DNA of 64,000 nucleotides from Nocardiopsis alba DSM 43377 (GTDB lineage: Bacteria; Actinomycetota; Actinomycetes; Streptosporangiales; Streptosporangiaceae): positions 1-64,000 of the forward strand of contig NZ_ANAC01000031.1 in NCBI RefSeq assembly GCF_000341225.1, in the 5' to 3' direction. The number at the start of each line of letters is the position of its first letter. Position 1 is the stretch's first letter. Made by a program: the position numbers and the translations under genes. Of the stretch, positions 7,635 to 16,101 are shown piece after piece. The notes beneath the pieces were generated by a model. That model saw only the letters and a program-made list of their open reading frames with translations, was not told the origin of the DNA and made no database searches.

Positions 7635-8648
7635 TCAGTCGATGCCGATGGCGGAGCGGACGTCGCTCAGCACACGGCGGGCCCGCGAGCGGGCGCGCTC
7701 GGTGCCGGAGTCGAGGATCTCGTCGAGTTCGGTCTTGGAGGCCATGAGCTCCTCGTAGCGCTCGCGCTTGGGGCCGAGCTCGGCGTTCACCGCCTCGAAC
7801 AACTCCTTCTTGAGGTCGCCCCAGCCCATACCGCCGGCCTCCAGACGTTCCCGCACCTCGGCGACCTTGGCGGCGTCGGCGAAGTGGGTGAGCAGCTGGA
7901 AGGGGATCGAGGAGTCCGGGTCCTTGGGGTCCTCGACGGGGGTCGAGTCGGTGGGGATCCGGTTGATGGCCTTGCGGAGCCTCTTCTCCGGCAGGAAGAG
8001 GGGAATGTGGTTGTCGTAGGACTTGCTCATCTTGCGACCGTCGGTGCCGGGCAGGATGCTCGCGTCACTGTCGTCGATGACGCCCTTGGGGATCGGGAAA
8101 GCGTAGGAGTCCCCGTAGCGGTGGTTGAAGTATCCGGCCAGATCGGCGGTGTACTCGATGTGCTGGGACTGGTCACGGCCGACGGGGACACGCTCCCCCT
8201 CCATGATGAGGATGTCGGCGGCCATGAGGATGGGGTAGTTGTACAGCCCCATGTTGATCCCGGCGTCGAGGTCGGTGTTGCCGGCCTCGGTGTTGCGGTC
8301 GCGTGCGGCCTTGTAGGCGTGCGCGCGGTTCATGAGCCCCTTGGGGGTGAGGGTGCTCAGGATGGTGGTGAGCTCGAAGGTCTCGGGGATGCTGGACTGG
8401 CGGTAGATGACGGTGCGCTCGGGGTCGAGCCCACAGGCCAGCCAGGTGGCAGCGCCCGACCGGATACTGTGCCGGAGCTCGTCCGCGTCCTTGATGATGT
8501 TGAGCGCGTGGTAGTCCGCGATGAAGTAGAACGTCTCGGACGCCTCGGCCGCGGCGGCGGCGAGGGCCGGCTTGATCGCGCCGATGTAGTTGCCCAGGTG
8601 GAAGTCACCGGTGGGCTTGATCCCGGTCAGGTAGGTGTTGGCTGCCAT
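7635..8648 (-). CDS. trpS: Tryptophanyl-tRNA synthetase
   Basis: Class I aminoacyl-tRNA synthetase charging tRNA-Trp. The 337 residues are the standard bacterial length. The HIGH-type motif is HLGN at 17-20, preceded by GIKPTGDF, and KMSKS is at 206-210. VGRDQSQHIEYT is the tryptophan-pocket segment. A TAGGCT -10 element sits 6 nt before the ATG, so a leaderless message is likely. Many actinomycetes carry a second, antibiotic-resistant TrpS; nothing in this window shows whether this is the only copy. Confidence 0.96.
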   Translation of the reverse strand: MAANTYLTGIKPTGDFHLGNYIGAIKPALAAAAAEASETFYFIADYHALNIIKDADELRHSIRSGAATWLACGLDPERTVIYRQSSIPETFELTTILSTLTPKGLMNRAHAYKAARDRNTEAGNTDLDAGINMGLYNYPILMAADILIMEGERVPVGRDQSQHIEYTADLAGYFNHRYGDSYAFPIPKGVIDDSDASILPGTDGRKMSKSYDNHIPLFLPEKRLRKAINRIPTDSTPVEDPKDPDSSIPFQLLTHFADAAKVAEVRERLEAGGMGWGDLKKELFEAVNAELGPKRERYEELMASKTELDEILDSGTERARSRARRVLSDVRSAIGID

Positions 8649-8654
8649 GGGCCA

Positions 8655-8660
8655 AGCCTA
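8655..8660 (-). promoter_or_regulatory. -10 element of trpS (TAGGCT)
   Basis: TAGGCT on the minus strand lies 6 nt before the trpS ATG, the same arrangement as at pncB, pduO and the MFS gene. Confidence 0.45.
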
Positions 8661-8849
8661 TCGGCGTCATCCACCCTTTTTCCGCCCGCCGATGAGCTCG
8701 ACCAGCGCCGCCGCGCGGGCCTCGTCCTCTCCCGGCCGCGGCCATGATCGTGGTCGGCACGATCCTCGTACGCGGGCGGGCGCGGGACCGGAGCCCTTCG
8801 ACGGCCCGGGAGACCTCCGTGGACGCCGAAGGGTGAGCCCCGACGTGAG

Positions 8850-8880
8850 GACGGCGCCTCGCGGGGTGCGAGGCGCCGTC
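8850..8880 (-). terminator. Hairpin terminator after the M43 protease gene
   Basis: A 13-bp perfect stem (GACGGCGCCTCGC with its complement) with a 5-nt loop, 19 nt beyond the stop of the minus-strand protease gene. Confidence 0.75.
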
Positions 8881-8899
8881 CTTCGAGCGGTGTGCCCGA

Positions 8900-9973
8900 T
8901 CAGGCCCGGGCGGAGCCGCCGCGGAAGGCGGTCCAGTGCTCGGCCATGCGAACGGCCTGCCCCTGGGTGAAGTGGGTCATGCAGGCGTCGTCGCTGTAGT
9001 TCATGAAGTTGGTGACCGGGTCCTTGCCGGGCCGGTCGGGGCAGGTGTCGCGTCCCACCGGACAGCCGGAGGCGGCCTCGCGCTCGTAGGGGGTGTCGTC
9101 CACGTAGTCCCCCGGGCTCTCGCACCCGTTCTGGAACGTGTGGAACAGCCCCAGCCAGTGACCGACCTCGTGGGTGCCGGTGTGCCCCTCGTTGAAGCGG
9201 TCACGATCGCCGCCCGGAAGGGTGTCGTGGGCGATCGCGACCCCGTCCCGTTCCGGTGCCGCCCGATAGTCCTGCGGGAAGGTCGAGTAGCCGAGCAGTC
9301 CGCTGCCCAGGTCGGCGGTGTAGATGTTCAGCGTCTCGGGTCCCCCTTGACGCAGTTGGGAGCGGATCGTGTCGTCGTACTGCCTGAACCGGTGGAACCA
9401 GTCGTCGTTCACGCTCCGGGTGACATCGGAGAGTTCGAACCGGAAACCGGTGTCGGTGCCCTCCGACCCCTGCGCGTAGTCGCCCCGGTAGGCCCGGTTC
9501 ATGACGTCGATCTGCTCGCGGACGCGGGCGTCGGTGACGTTCCCGCTGCCGTCCTCGGCGGAGATGACGTGCACGACCACCGGAACCGTGTAGGGCGGCG
9601 CGATCTGCCGGTCCCGTGAGGGACCCAATGCCTCACGGAGGCGTTCCTCGTACTCGGCCGCCTGTTCGGGGGTGACCTCCACCTCCCCCTCGGCGCCCAC
9701 CCCCGGGTCGGCCACACGCATCGCGGCGGTCGACTCGGAGACGGGCTCCGTCCCGGGCGGACAGTGGGCGGCCTGCGCGACCGCCCCCGTCCTTTCGGGC
9801 TCCGCGCCGGTCGATGACACGGTCGGATCGGGCGGTGTGCCCACCACCAGGCCGGTCAACGCGAGCGCGCACAGGGACAGGCCGGACCAGAGCGCGGCTG
9901 AGCCGCCGCGAGAGCTTCGTCCAATCACCTCACGGACTGTAGTTATGACAGAACGCAAAGAAGTCGAATCCAA
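8900..9973 (-). CDS. Secreted zinc metalloprotease, M43 (pappalysin-like)
   Basis: A 357-residue exported peptidase. An N-terminal hydrophobic segment at about 26-46 after basic residues acts as a signal peptide or anchor, followed by a Pro/Ser/Glu-rich stretch to about 120. The catalytic domain has the extended zinc motif HEVGHWLGLFH at 268-278 and a Met-turn in TNFMNYSDDACM (321-332). Four cysteines around 284-331 could form disulfides, as in bacterial M43 enzymes such as cytophagalysin. The domain order and the FMNY Met-turn argue for M43 rather than M12. No inhibitor or processing gene lies next to it. Its role is probably extracellular protein breakdown. Confidence 0.87.
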   Translation of the reverse strand: MDSTSLRSVITTVREVIGRSSRGGSAALWSGLSLCALALTGLVVGTPPDPTVSSTGAEPERTGAVAQAAHCPPGTEPVSESTAAMRVADPGVGAEGEVEVTPEQAAEYEERLREALGPSRDRQIAPPYTVPVVVHVISAEDGSGNVTDARVREQIDVMNRAYRGDYAQGSEGTDTGFRFELSDVTRSVNDDWFHRFRQYDDTIRSQLRQGGPETLNIYTADLGSGLLGYSTFPQDYRAAPERDGVAIAHDTLPGGDRDRFNEGHTGTHEVGHWLGLFHTFQNGCESPGDYVDDTPYEREAASGCPVGRDTCPDRPGKDPVTNFMNYSDDACMTHFTQGQAVRMAEHWTAFRGGSARA

Positions 9974-10015
9974 CGCGGTCTTGCGAAGTATTTGCCCGAT
10001 TCGACCGATCAGTGA

Positions 10016-11746
10016 CTATTTCTGCCCTACGGCCCAGGCACGGAGCTTGGCGATCCTCTCCCGGATCTGAGGCGGGCTGGCCTGCGCGACCGGCGGCCCG
10101 CCACAGGCGCGCCGCAGTTCGTTGTGGATCACCCCGTGCGGCTTACCCGTCCGGTGGTGCCAGGCCCCCACCAGGCCGCTGAGCTCTCGACGCAACTCGG
10201 CCAGGACCTCATGCGTGGGACCCGACTCCTCCTCGGGTTCGCTCTCCCGCCTGGCCTTGGCCTTGAGCTCACTCGCCCGGATGTCCGCCTTGCGCTTGCG
10301 CAACAACTGCGAGACCTGGTCGGGTTCGAGCAGCCCCGGCAACCCGAGGAAGTCCTCCTCCTCACTGGAGCCGGCCGCGCCACCGCCGTACTCCAGACCG
10401 TCGTAGAGCGCGCGGTCGAACTCGGCCGCGGACTCCATCGTCTCGAAGGGGAGCTCCTCCCCCGCGTCCGGAGAGTCCTTCTTCTTGTTGGCCTCCCGGA
10501 GAAGGTCCTCCTCCGGGTACTCGTCGTCGGAGGGGGTCTTGTCCAGGACGTGATCGCGCTCGCGCTCCATCTCCCCCGCGTACTCCAGGAGCGTGGGGAC
10601 CGAGGGCAGGAAGACCGAGGCGACCTCTCCTCTCTTGCGCACGCGCACGAAGCGACCGATCGCCTGGGCGAAGAACAACGGCGTGCTCGTCGAGGTCGCG
10701 TACACACCCACCATCAGGCGGGGCACGTCCACACCCTCGGAGACCATGCGCACCGCGACCATCCACCGGTCGTCGCCCGCGGCGAACCGGGAGATCTTCT
10801 TGGAGGCGGTCGGGTCGTCGGAGAGCACCACCGTGGCGCCCTTGCCGGTGATCTGACGCAGGATGCGCGAATAGGCCCGGGCGTTCTCGTGGTCGCTGGC
10901 GATGACCAGGCCGCCCGCGTCCGGATGCGTCTTGCGCACCTCGGTCAGACGCCGGTCGGCCGCCTGGAGCACCTTCTTGATCCAGTCGCCCTTGGGGTCG
11001 AGCGCCGCCCGCCAGGCCTGGGAGAGGGCGTCCTGGGTCAGGGGCTCGCCCAACCTGGCCGCGAGCTCGTCACCGGCCCGGGTCCGCCAGCGCATCTCTC
11101 CGGAGTAGGCCATGAAGATGACCGGCCGCACCACCCCGTCCTCCAGCGCCGGCGCGTAACCGTAGCTGTAGTCCCACGAACAGCGCCGCACCCCGGCCCC
11201 GTCCTGGACGTAGTCCACGAACGGGATGGGGTTGATGTCGGAGCGGAAGGGGGTGCCGGTCAGCGACAGACGGCGGGTGGCCGGGTCGAAGGATTCACGG
11301 ACCGCGTCGCCCCAGGAGAGGGCGTCCCCCGCGTGGTGCACCTCGTCGAAGATCACCAGGGTCTTGCGGGCCTCGGTGCGGTTGCGGTGCAGCATCGGAT
11401 GCGCGGCGACCTGGGCGTAGGTGACGGCCACACCGATGTACTGACGCCCCAGCGCCCCCTGCCCGTTCTTGAAGTCCGGATCGATGGCGATACCGAAACG
11501 GGCGGCGGCCTCGGCCCACTGCTTCTTCAGGTGCTCGGTGGGACACACGATGGTGATGGCCCGTACCGCGTGCCTCTGCAACAGCTCGCTCGCCAGGGTG
11601 AGGGCGAAGGTGGTCTTGCCCGCGCCCGGCGTGGCCACCGCGAGGAAGTCGCGCGGCTGCCTCCGGAAGTACTCCTCGAAGGCCTCCCGCTGCCAGGCCC
11701 GAAGGCCGCTCAGGCGGTCCTCCATCGTGGTCTGCGTCACCGTCAT
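10016..11746 (-). CDS. SF2 DEAD/DEAH-type helicase
   Basis: A 576-residue superfamily 2 helicase. Motif I is ATPGAGKTT (38-46), motif II is DEVHH (133-137), motif III is SLTGTPF, and motif VI is QAIGRFVR, so ATPase function looks intact. The C-terminal 180 residues are charged, with a predicted coiled or basic stretch (LLRKRKADIRASELKAKARR). This actinobacterial helicase, related to the XPB/Ssl2 group, is commonly found near DUF3039 and YqgE genes, as here, but its role is unproven; DNA repair is the usual suggestion. The ATG at 11746 has an AGGA-type binding site upstream. Confidence 0.88.
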   Translation of the reverse strand: MTVTQTTMEDRLSGLRAWQREAFEEYFRRQPRDFLAVATPGAGKTTFALTLASELLQRHAVRAITIVCPTEHLKKQWAEAAARFGIAIDPDFKNGQGALGRQYIGVAVTYAQVAAHPMLHRNRTEARKTLVIFDEVHHAGDALSWGDAVRESFDPATRRLSLTGTPFRSDINPIPFVDYVQDGAGVRRCSWDYSYGYAPALEDGVVRPVIFMAYSGEMRWRTRAGDELAARLGEPLTQDALSQAWRAALDPKGDWIKKVLQAADRRLTEVRKTHPDAGGLVIASDHENARAYSRILRQITGKGATVVLSDDPTASKKISRFAAGDDRWMVAVRMVSEGVDVPRLMVGVYATSTSTPLFFAQAIGRFVRVRKRGEVASVFLPSVPTLLEYAGEMERERDHVLDKTPSDDEYPEEDLLREANKKKDSPDAGEELPFETMESAAEFDRALYDGLEYGGGAAGSSEEEDFLGLPGLLEPDQVSQLLRKRKADIRASELKAKARRESEPEEESGPTHEVLAELRRELSGLVGAWHHRTGKPHGVIHNELRRACGGPPVAQASPPQIRERIAKLRAWAVGQK

Positions 11747-11861
11747 GCGTCCTGTCCCCCGTTACTCACCTGCTCGAGATTAGCGGCCGTCGGGCACCAC
11801 GCCGGGAGCACCGAGCGTGGTGCCCCGCACAGCCGACCACCATCTCACCGACCCACGACGA

Positions 11862-11890
11862 GCGGCACGGTGCCCCTCGCACCGCGCCGC
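11862..11890 (-). terminator. Hairpin terminator after the sortase partner gene
   Basis: A 12-bp stem with one mismatch (GCGGCACGGTGC against GCACCGCGCCGC) and a 5-nt loop, 15 nt beyond the stop of the small membrane protein gene. Confidence 0.65.
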
Positions 11891-11904
11891 TCCGAGATTC
11901 TCCG

Positions 11905-12186
11905 TTAAAGCCCCTCCTCCGACACCGGGGCCTCCTCGGCCCCGGCCCCGTCCTCGGTCCCGGGAAGCCCTCCGTCCGCGGGAACACCCTCCTCGGGTGT
12001 TCCGGCCGGCTCTTCGCCACCGAAGCTCGACGTGTCCACCGCGCCGTCGTTGAAGGGCATGTGCGGGGAGATCGCCGGGAAGGCGAAGAACCACAACAGG
12101 GCCGCGGCCCCCGCCAACAGGCCCAGCGCCATGATGAACTTCGAGATCCAAGGGCCCGGCAGAATCCGCCAGATCAGACCGTACAT
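11905..12186 (-). CDS. Small membrane protein partnered with class E sortase
   Basis: A 93-residue protein with one strong transmembrane segment (about 14-38) after MYGLIWRILPGPW and an acidic, Gly/Pro/Glu-rich tail likely outside the membrane. The AHMPFND-type stretch after the membrane segment resembles small proteins I recall next to srtE genes in other actinomycetes. An AGGAGG binding site lies just upstream of the ATG and the sortase stop is 13 nt away, so the two are translated from one message. It may assist or anchor the sortase; this is inferred from position only. Confidence 0.75.
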   Translation of the reverse strand: MYGLIWRILPGPWISKFIMALGLLAGAAALLWFFAFPAISPHMPFNDGAVDTSSFGGEEPAGTPEEGVPADGGLPGTEDGAGAEEAPVSEEGL

Positions 12187-12199
12187 TCGCGTCCCCCTC

Positions 12200-12979
12200 C
12201 TAGGCTTCCGGCGCCATGTGCGCGATGGAGTCCGGCATGCCGTCGGACTTGGGCGTGGTCTCGGTCAACTCGGCCCAGACGATGAGTCGATGGGTGTTGT
12301 TGAGCTTGGGCGCGCAGGTGGTGAGGGTGAGCAGCGCGCGTGCGGGGTCCTCCTCGGAGGCCTCTTCGAAGGGGTCGGGGGTGACCACCCAGAAGTCCTC
12401 GGGCAGGACGGTCTCCTCACGGAAGACCTCGTAGGTGTAGAAGTTCTCGCCGTCCTCCAGGACCATGACGTCGCCCTCGGCGAGCAGGTCCAGGTCCCAG
12501 AACAGGCCGGGGGTGCGGTGCGCGGCGATGCCGTAGTTGCCCAGTCCCCCGGGGGAGCTGTCGAACTGGGTGTAGCGGCCCGGGCTGTACCGGATGTCGT
12601 CGGGCTCGGTGCCGTTGACCACCACCCAGTCCAGGTCGAGGCTCGGGACGTACAGACGACTGTCCGCGCTCCCCGGGAGCGGCTCGGAGTCGGGCCCCCG
12701 CTCCTCGGACCAGGCGTCGTCGAGGCCGTCCGCCAACTGCTGCTGCTCGCGATCGGTCTCCCATTGAGAGCCGTACACCTCATAGGACGCGTAGAAGAGC
12801 ATGAGCAGGCCGGCGGTCAGAAGGATCTCGCCGAAGAACCTGACGAACCCGCGGGCCACGTCTGCGCCCGTGGCCCTGCGTCGAGGGGCGCGCCGTCTTC
12901 CACCGCGTGACGGGCGGGGGCGGCGCCCTTCGTTCCCGGGACGGGGCTCGTCTAGCGACTGCCGTTCAGTTCTGGACAC
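12200..12979 (-). CDS. srtE: Class E sortase
   Basis: A membrane-anchored cysteine transpeptidase that links secreted proteins carrying an LAXTG-type signal to peptidoglycan. It has a basic N-terminus, one membrane segment (about 49-66), and the sortase fold from about 108. The catalytic residues are H155 (IAAHRTPG), C223 in TLTTC and R232 (HRLIVW). TLTTC is typical of class E. I choose GTG at 12979, with AGG 8 nt upstream; a TTG one codon earlier is possible. No substrate with a sorting signal is seen in this window, so targets must be encoded elsewhere. Confidence 0.9.
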   Translation of the reverse strand: MSRTERQSLDEPRPGNEGRRPRPSRGGRRRAPRRRATGADVARGFVRFFGEILLTAGLLMLFYASYEVYGSQWETDREQQQLADGLDDAWSEERGPDSEPLPGSADSRLYVPSLDLDWVVVNGTEPDDIRYSPGRYTQFDSSPGGLGNYGIAAHRTPGLFWDLDLLAEGDVMVLEDGENFYTYEVFREETVLPEDFWVVTPDPFEEASEEDPARALLTLTTCAPKLNNTHRLIVWAELTETTPKSDGMPDSIAHMAPEA

Positions 12980-13376
12980 CAATACGACCTACTCCCGTGG
13001 ACGCTTTCGTGCATCCGGGTGACCGGAGGGGGACGAGGAGCGGGACCCCCGAACGCGGATGCGGCAGGACTTCGACCTCATGTCGGATACACGGCGCCGG
13101 GCGACGGCACGGTGGACACGGGGTGTGGGGGCGCCCTGCCCGGCTACCTGTTCCTCCGGAGAGTACCGTCACACGAGGGGCGTACGCGGCGACGCGCCCC
13201 GAAACGCACGAGAACGCGGGGACCGTCCGCTCTCGTCCACGGCCGTCCCGGAAACGGAGCGGAACGGGCTCCCGAGGGAACGACCTCGACGAACGCCCTT
13301 CTCGGACACGACGAAGGCCCTGGCTCACCCGTGAGGGTGGGTCAAGGCCCCTCGTTCGCGATCACGGGGACCGCGA
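12980..13376. other. Intergenic region upstream of the sortase gene
   Basis: About 400 bp without a supported gene. Several open frames run through it on both strands, but none has a ribosome binding site, homology or a consistent third-position pattern. It contains the hairpin beyond DUF3039 (13315-13350) and presumably the sortase promoter. Confidence 0.45.
13315..13350 (-). terminator. Hairpin terminator after DUF3039
   Basis: A 15-bp imperfect stem (GGCCCTGGCTCACCC against GGGTGGGTCAAGGCC) with a GTGA loop, beginning 27 nt beyond the DUF3039 stop. Confidence 0.6.
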
Positions 13377-13619
13377 TTACTTCATCATCTCCTCGTAGGC
13401 CTTCTTGCACTCCGGGCACACGGGGAACTTCTTCGGGTCGCGGTTGGGCACCCAGACCTTGCCGCACAGGGCGATCACCGGGTCGCCGGTCACCGCGCTC
13501 TGGGTGATCTTGTCCTTCTGCACGTAGTGGGCGAACCGCTCACGGTCACCATCGTCGTGCGAGACATCCGGCCGGGTCTCACTGTCCGGAAGCACCTTGT
13601 TCAGGACGTCCATCGACAT
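13377..13619 (-). CDS. DUF3039 family protein
   Basis: An 80-residue protein conserved across actinobacteria, function unknown. The middle reads RFAHYVQKDKITQSAVTG and the C-terminal half has a C...CPEC arrangement (ALCGKVWVP, then FPVCPECKKAYEEM), suggesting a small zinc-binding domain. The ATG at 13619 is chosen because GTGAGGACG sits directly before it; an in-frame TTG six codons upstream would include that binding site in the coding region. A TATACC -10-like element lies about 35 nt upstream. It sits between YqgE and the sortase/helicase genes, a neighbourhood shared with other actinomycetes. Confidence 0.85.
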   Translation of the reverse strand: MSMDVLNKVLPDSETRPDVSHDDGDRERFAHYVQKDKITQSAVTGDPVIALCGKVWVPNRDPKKFPVCPECKKAYEEMMK

Positions 13620-13696
13620 CGTCCTCACACCTTTCAACGTCTGTTGTCCACGGTATAGGGTGCCGCGATCCGTCTCATCTCGTCACGTGGAACCCG

Positions 13697-14278
13697 TCAG
13701 TTCATCGTGGGATCGTCCGGATAGGTCGACAGCAGCGCCAGACGACCCCCTTGACGACGCAGCACCCGCGGCCACAACCCCTCGGGCGTCTCCCCGAAGA
13801 GGTCGCCGAGGTGGGCGTCGACCACGAACCAGGCACCCTCCTCGATCTCCCCGGCCAACTGTCCCGGCCCCCAACCGGCGTAGCCGGCGAAGACGCGAAG
13901 CCCGCTCAGGGAGGGGCCGAGCACCTCGGGGGGCGCGTCCAGATCCACCACGCCCACACCGTCCAGAACGCTCCGCCCGCCCGGGGCCTCCAACGGGACC
14001 CAGCCGGGAGGGGCCTCGTCGGGTGCGGCCCTCCCCAGCGCTATACCGGAGTCGGTACCCACCGGGCCGCCGGAGAACATCACCGCGGGAGAGCCGGCGT
14101 GGTCTCCCCAGCCCTTCATGACCTCGTCCACGGGCAGTTCCAGCGGACGGTTGAGGATCACCCCGAGGGCGCCGTCGGTGGCGTCATCGACGATGAACAC
14201 CACCGAACGGCGGAAGGAGTCCTCCTGGAGCAGGGGCGCGGCCACCAGAAGGCGCCCGGTCAGTGTCGACTGGTCCAT
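13697..14278 (-). CDS. YqgE/AlgH family protein
   Basis: A 193-residue cytoplasmic protein of the UPF0301 (YqgE/AlgH) family, biochemical role unresolved. Recognisable blocks are LTGRLLVAAPLLQED, FRRSVVFIVDD, GALGVILNRP, FSGGPVG and FAGYAGWGPGQLAGEI, in the usual order and length. An ATG is present at 14278. It lies 78 nt from the DUF3039 gene downstream and 64 nt from the malic enzyme gene upstream. Confidence 0.92.
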   Translation of the reverse strand: MDQSTLTGRLLVAAPLLQEDSFRRSVVFIVDDATDGALGVILNRPLELPVDEVMKGWGDHAGSPAVMFSGGPVGTDSGIALGRAAPDEAPPGWVPLEAPGGRSVLDGVGVVDLDAPPEVLGPSLSGLRVFAGYAGWGPGQLAGEIEEGAWFVVDAHLGDLFGETPEGLWPRVLRRQGGRLALLSTYPDDPTMN

Positions 14279-14342
14279 GCTCCACCTCTACCCGAAAAGA
14301 GGGGCGTGGGAGGCCCCTTCTCCTCGAAGGACGGGTACGGGA

Positions 14343-15746
14343 TCAGTCCTGGTCGGCGACGCCGCGCTGGGCGACCTCGCGCACCGCGTTGGCCACGTGG
14401 TTGGAGAGGTCCGAGTGGAAGACGCTCGGGATGATGTAGTTCGGGCCCAGCTCGTCGTCGGTGACCACGTCGGCGAGGGCCTTCGCGGCGGCGACCATCA
14501 TGTCGGAGGTGACGTTGTGGCTCTGGGCGTCCAGGAGACCGCGGAAGAAGCCCGGGAACACCAGGACGTTGTTGATCTGGTTCGGGTAGTCGCTACGACC
14601 GGTCGCGACGACGGCGGCGTGCAGGTGGGCGACGTCCGGGTCGACCTCGGGGTCGGGGTTGGCCAGCGCGAAGATGATCGAGTCCTCGTTCATCTCGGCG
14701 ATGTCCTCGCCGGAGAGCAGGTTCGGGGCCGAGACTCCGATGAACACGTCCGCGCCGGCGACGGCGCCCTTGAGGTCACCGCTGTAACCGGTGGGGTTGG
14801 TGTTCTCCGCGATCCACTGGAGGTTGCTGTCCAGGTTCTCGCGACCCGCGTGCACGGCTCCGTGCACGTCGCTGACGATGATGTCGCGCGCGCCCGCGTG
14901 CATGAGCAGCTTGAGGATCGCGGTGCCCGCGGCGCCCGCGCCGGACATGGCGATCCGCACCTCGGACAGCTTCTTGTTGACCACGCGCAGGGCGTTGCGC
15001 AGGGCGGCCAGGACGACGATGGCGGTGCCGTGCTGGTCGTCGTGGAAGACCGGGATGTCCAGGAGCTCGCGCAGGCGGGCCTCGACCTCGAAGCAACGCG
15101 GGGCCGAGATGTCCTCCAGGTTGATGCCGCCGAAGCCGGGGGCGAGCAGCTGCACGGTGCGGACGATCTCGTCGACGTCCTGGGTGTCCAGGGCGATCGG
15201 CCAGGCGTCGATGTCGGCGAAGCGTTTGAACAGGGCCGCTTTACCCTCCATGACGGGCATGGCGGCCTCGGGGCCGATGTTGCCCAGGCCCAGGACCGCG
15301 GAGCCGTCGGTGACCACGGCGACGCTGTTGCGCTTGATGGTCAGGCGGCGGGCGTCGTCCTTGTTGGCCGCGATCGCCTGGGAGACGCGGGCGACACCCG
15401 GCGTGTAGGCCATGGAGAGTTCGTCGCGGTTGCGCAGCGGCACCTTGGACTTCATCTCGATCTTGCCGCCGAGGTGCATCAGGAAGGTGCGGTCACTGAC
15501 CTTGTGGACCGTGACCCCGTCGACCGAGCCGAGGGCGTCGACGATGGCCTGGGCGTGCTCGGTATCGCGGGCCGCGCAGGTGACGTCGATGCGGATGCGC
15601 TCGTGTCCAGCGGCCGCCACGTCCAGAGCGGTGATCATGCCGCCGACCTGCTCGACCGCGTTGGTGAGGCTGCCGACCGCGCTGCCTCCGGCGTCCAATT
15701 CGAGGCGGACGGTGATGGAGTACGAAACGCTGGGAAGGGTGGCCAC
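14343..15746 (-). CDS. NAD-dependent malic enzyme with N-terminal ACT domain
   Basis: Oxidatively decarboxylates malate to pyruvate. The 467 residues begin with an ACT domain (about 1-80) that could bind an amino acid effector, followed by the malic enzyme catalytic and NAD domains: AYTPGVARVSQAI, VVTDGSAVLGLGNIGP, the metal and substrate segment VFHDDQHGTAIVVLAAL and the dinucleotide motif GAGAAGTAI. The GTG at 15746 is preferred: AAGGAG lies 6 nt before it, whereas the ATG 30 nt upstream would place that binding site inside the gene. A promoter is proposed at 16009-16038, leaving a leader of about 255 nt. Confidence 0.93.
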   Translation of the reverse strand: MATLPSVSYSITVRLELDAGGSAVGSLTNAVEQVGGMITALDVAAAGHERIRIDVTCAARDTEHAQAIVDALGSVDGVTVHKVSDRTFLMHLGGKIEMKSKVPLRNRDELSMAYTPGVARVSQAIAANKDDARRLTIKRNSVAVVTDGSAVLGLGNIGPEAAMPVMEGKAALFKRFADIDAWPIALDTQDVDEIVRTVQLLAPGFGGINLEDISAPRCFEVEARLRELLDIPVFHDDQHGTAIVVLAALRNALRVVNKKLSEVRIAMSGAGAAGTAILKLLMHAGARDIIVSDVHGAVHAGRENLDSNLQWIAENTNPTGYSGDLKGAVAGADVFIGVSAPNLLSGEDIAEMNEDSIIFALANPDPEVDPDVAHLHAAVVATGRSDYPNQINNVLVFPGFFRGLLDAQSHNVTSDMMVAAAKALADVVTDDELGPNYIIPSVFHSDLSNHVANAVREVAQRGVADQD

Positions 15747-16101
15747 GTATTGCTCCTTGGCTTTTGCTGGTGTCATGCGTCCGCGGGGCGCACCGGCGGC
15801 CCCTCCCGTGGACGTACCGGCCGACTGTCACCCCGGGTCCGGGGACGGCCTGCACTCCGTGGCCCGCCCGTCGGGTTGTCGTCGGCGTCCGCGCGCCGGT
15901 CCCGTGACGGTGGCGCATCCCGCCGAGAACGCCCGATGATCGGGTGTTCTGAACGCGGGCTCGGCTGACGGCCGGGGGCTGGCCGGGATCCCACAACCGA
16001 GTCGCCTCACCTTACCCGAGTCAAGGGAGTGACGTCAGCACAAGGTGACAATTACCGCCATCGGAAAAAATCGCATAAATTCCCGACTATTCCGCAAGGG
16101 T
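15747..16101. other. Intergenic region: long leader of the malic enzyme gene
   Basis: About 355 bp without a supported gene. It holds a candidate minus-strand promoter at 16009-16038 and a GC-rich leader toward the malic enzyme start. I recognise no riboswitch class in the leader. The rest, about 16040-16101, is AT-rich and abuts the stop of the kinase-like gene. Confidence 0.45.
16009..16038 (-). promoter_or_regulatory. Candidate promoter of the malic enzyme gene
   Basis: On the minus strand CTGACG and TAAGGT are separated by 18 nt. A TGACGTCA palindrome overlaps the -35 element and could be a regulator site. Confidence 0.35.

Noticed and set aside
12980..13376. Overlapping plus-strand frames upstream of the sortase gene
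   Set aside because: Arg/Pro/Thr-rich products without start signals, typical of frames opened by high GC content.
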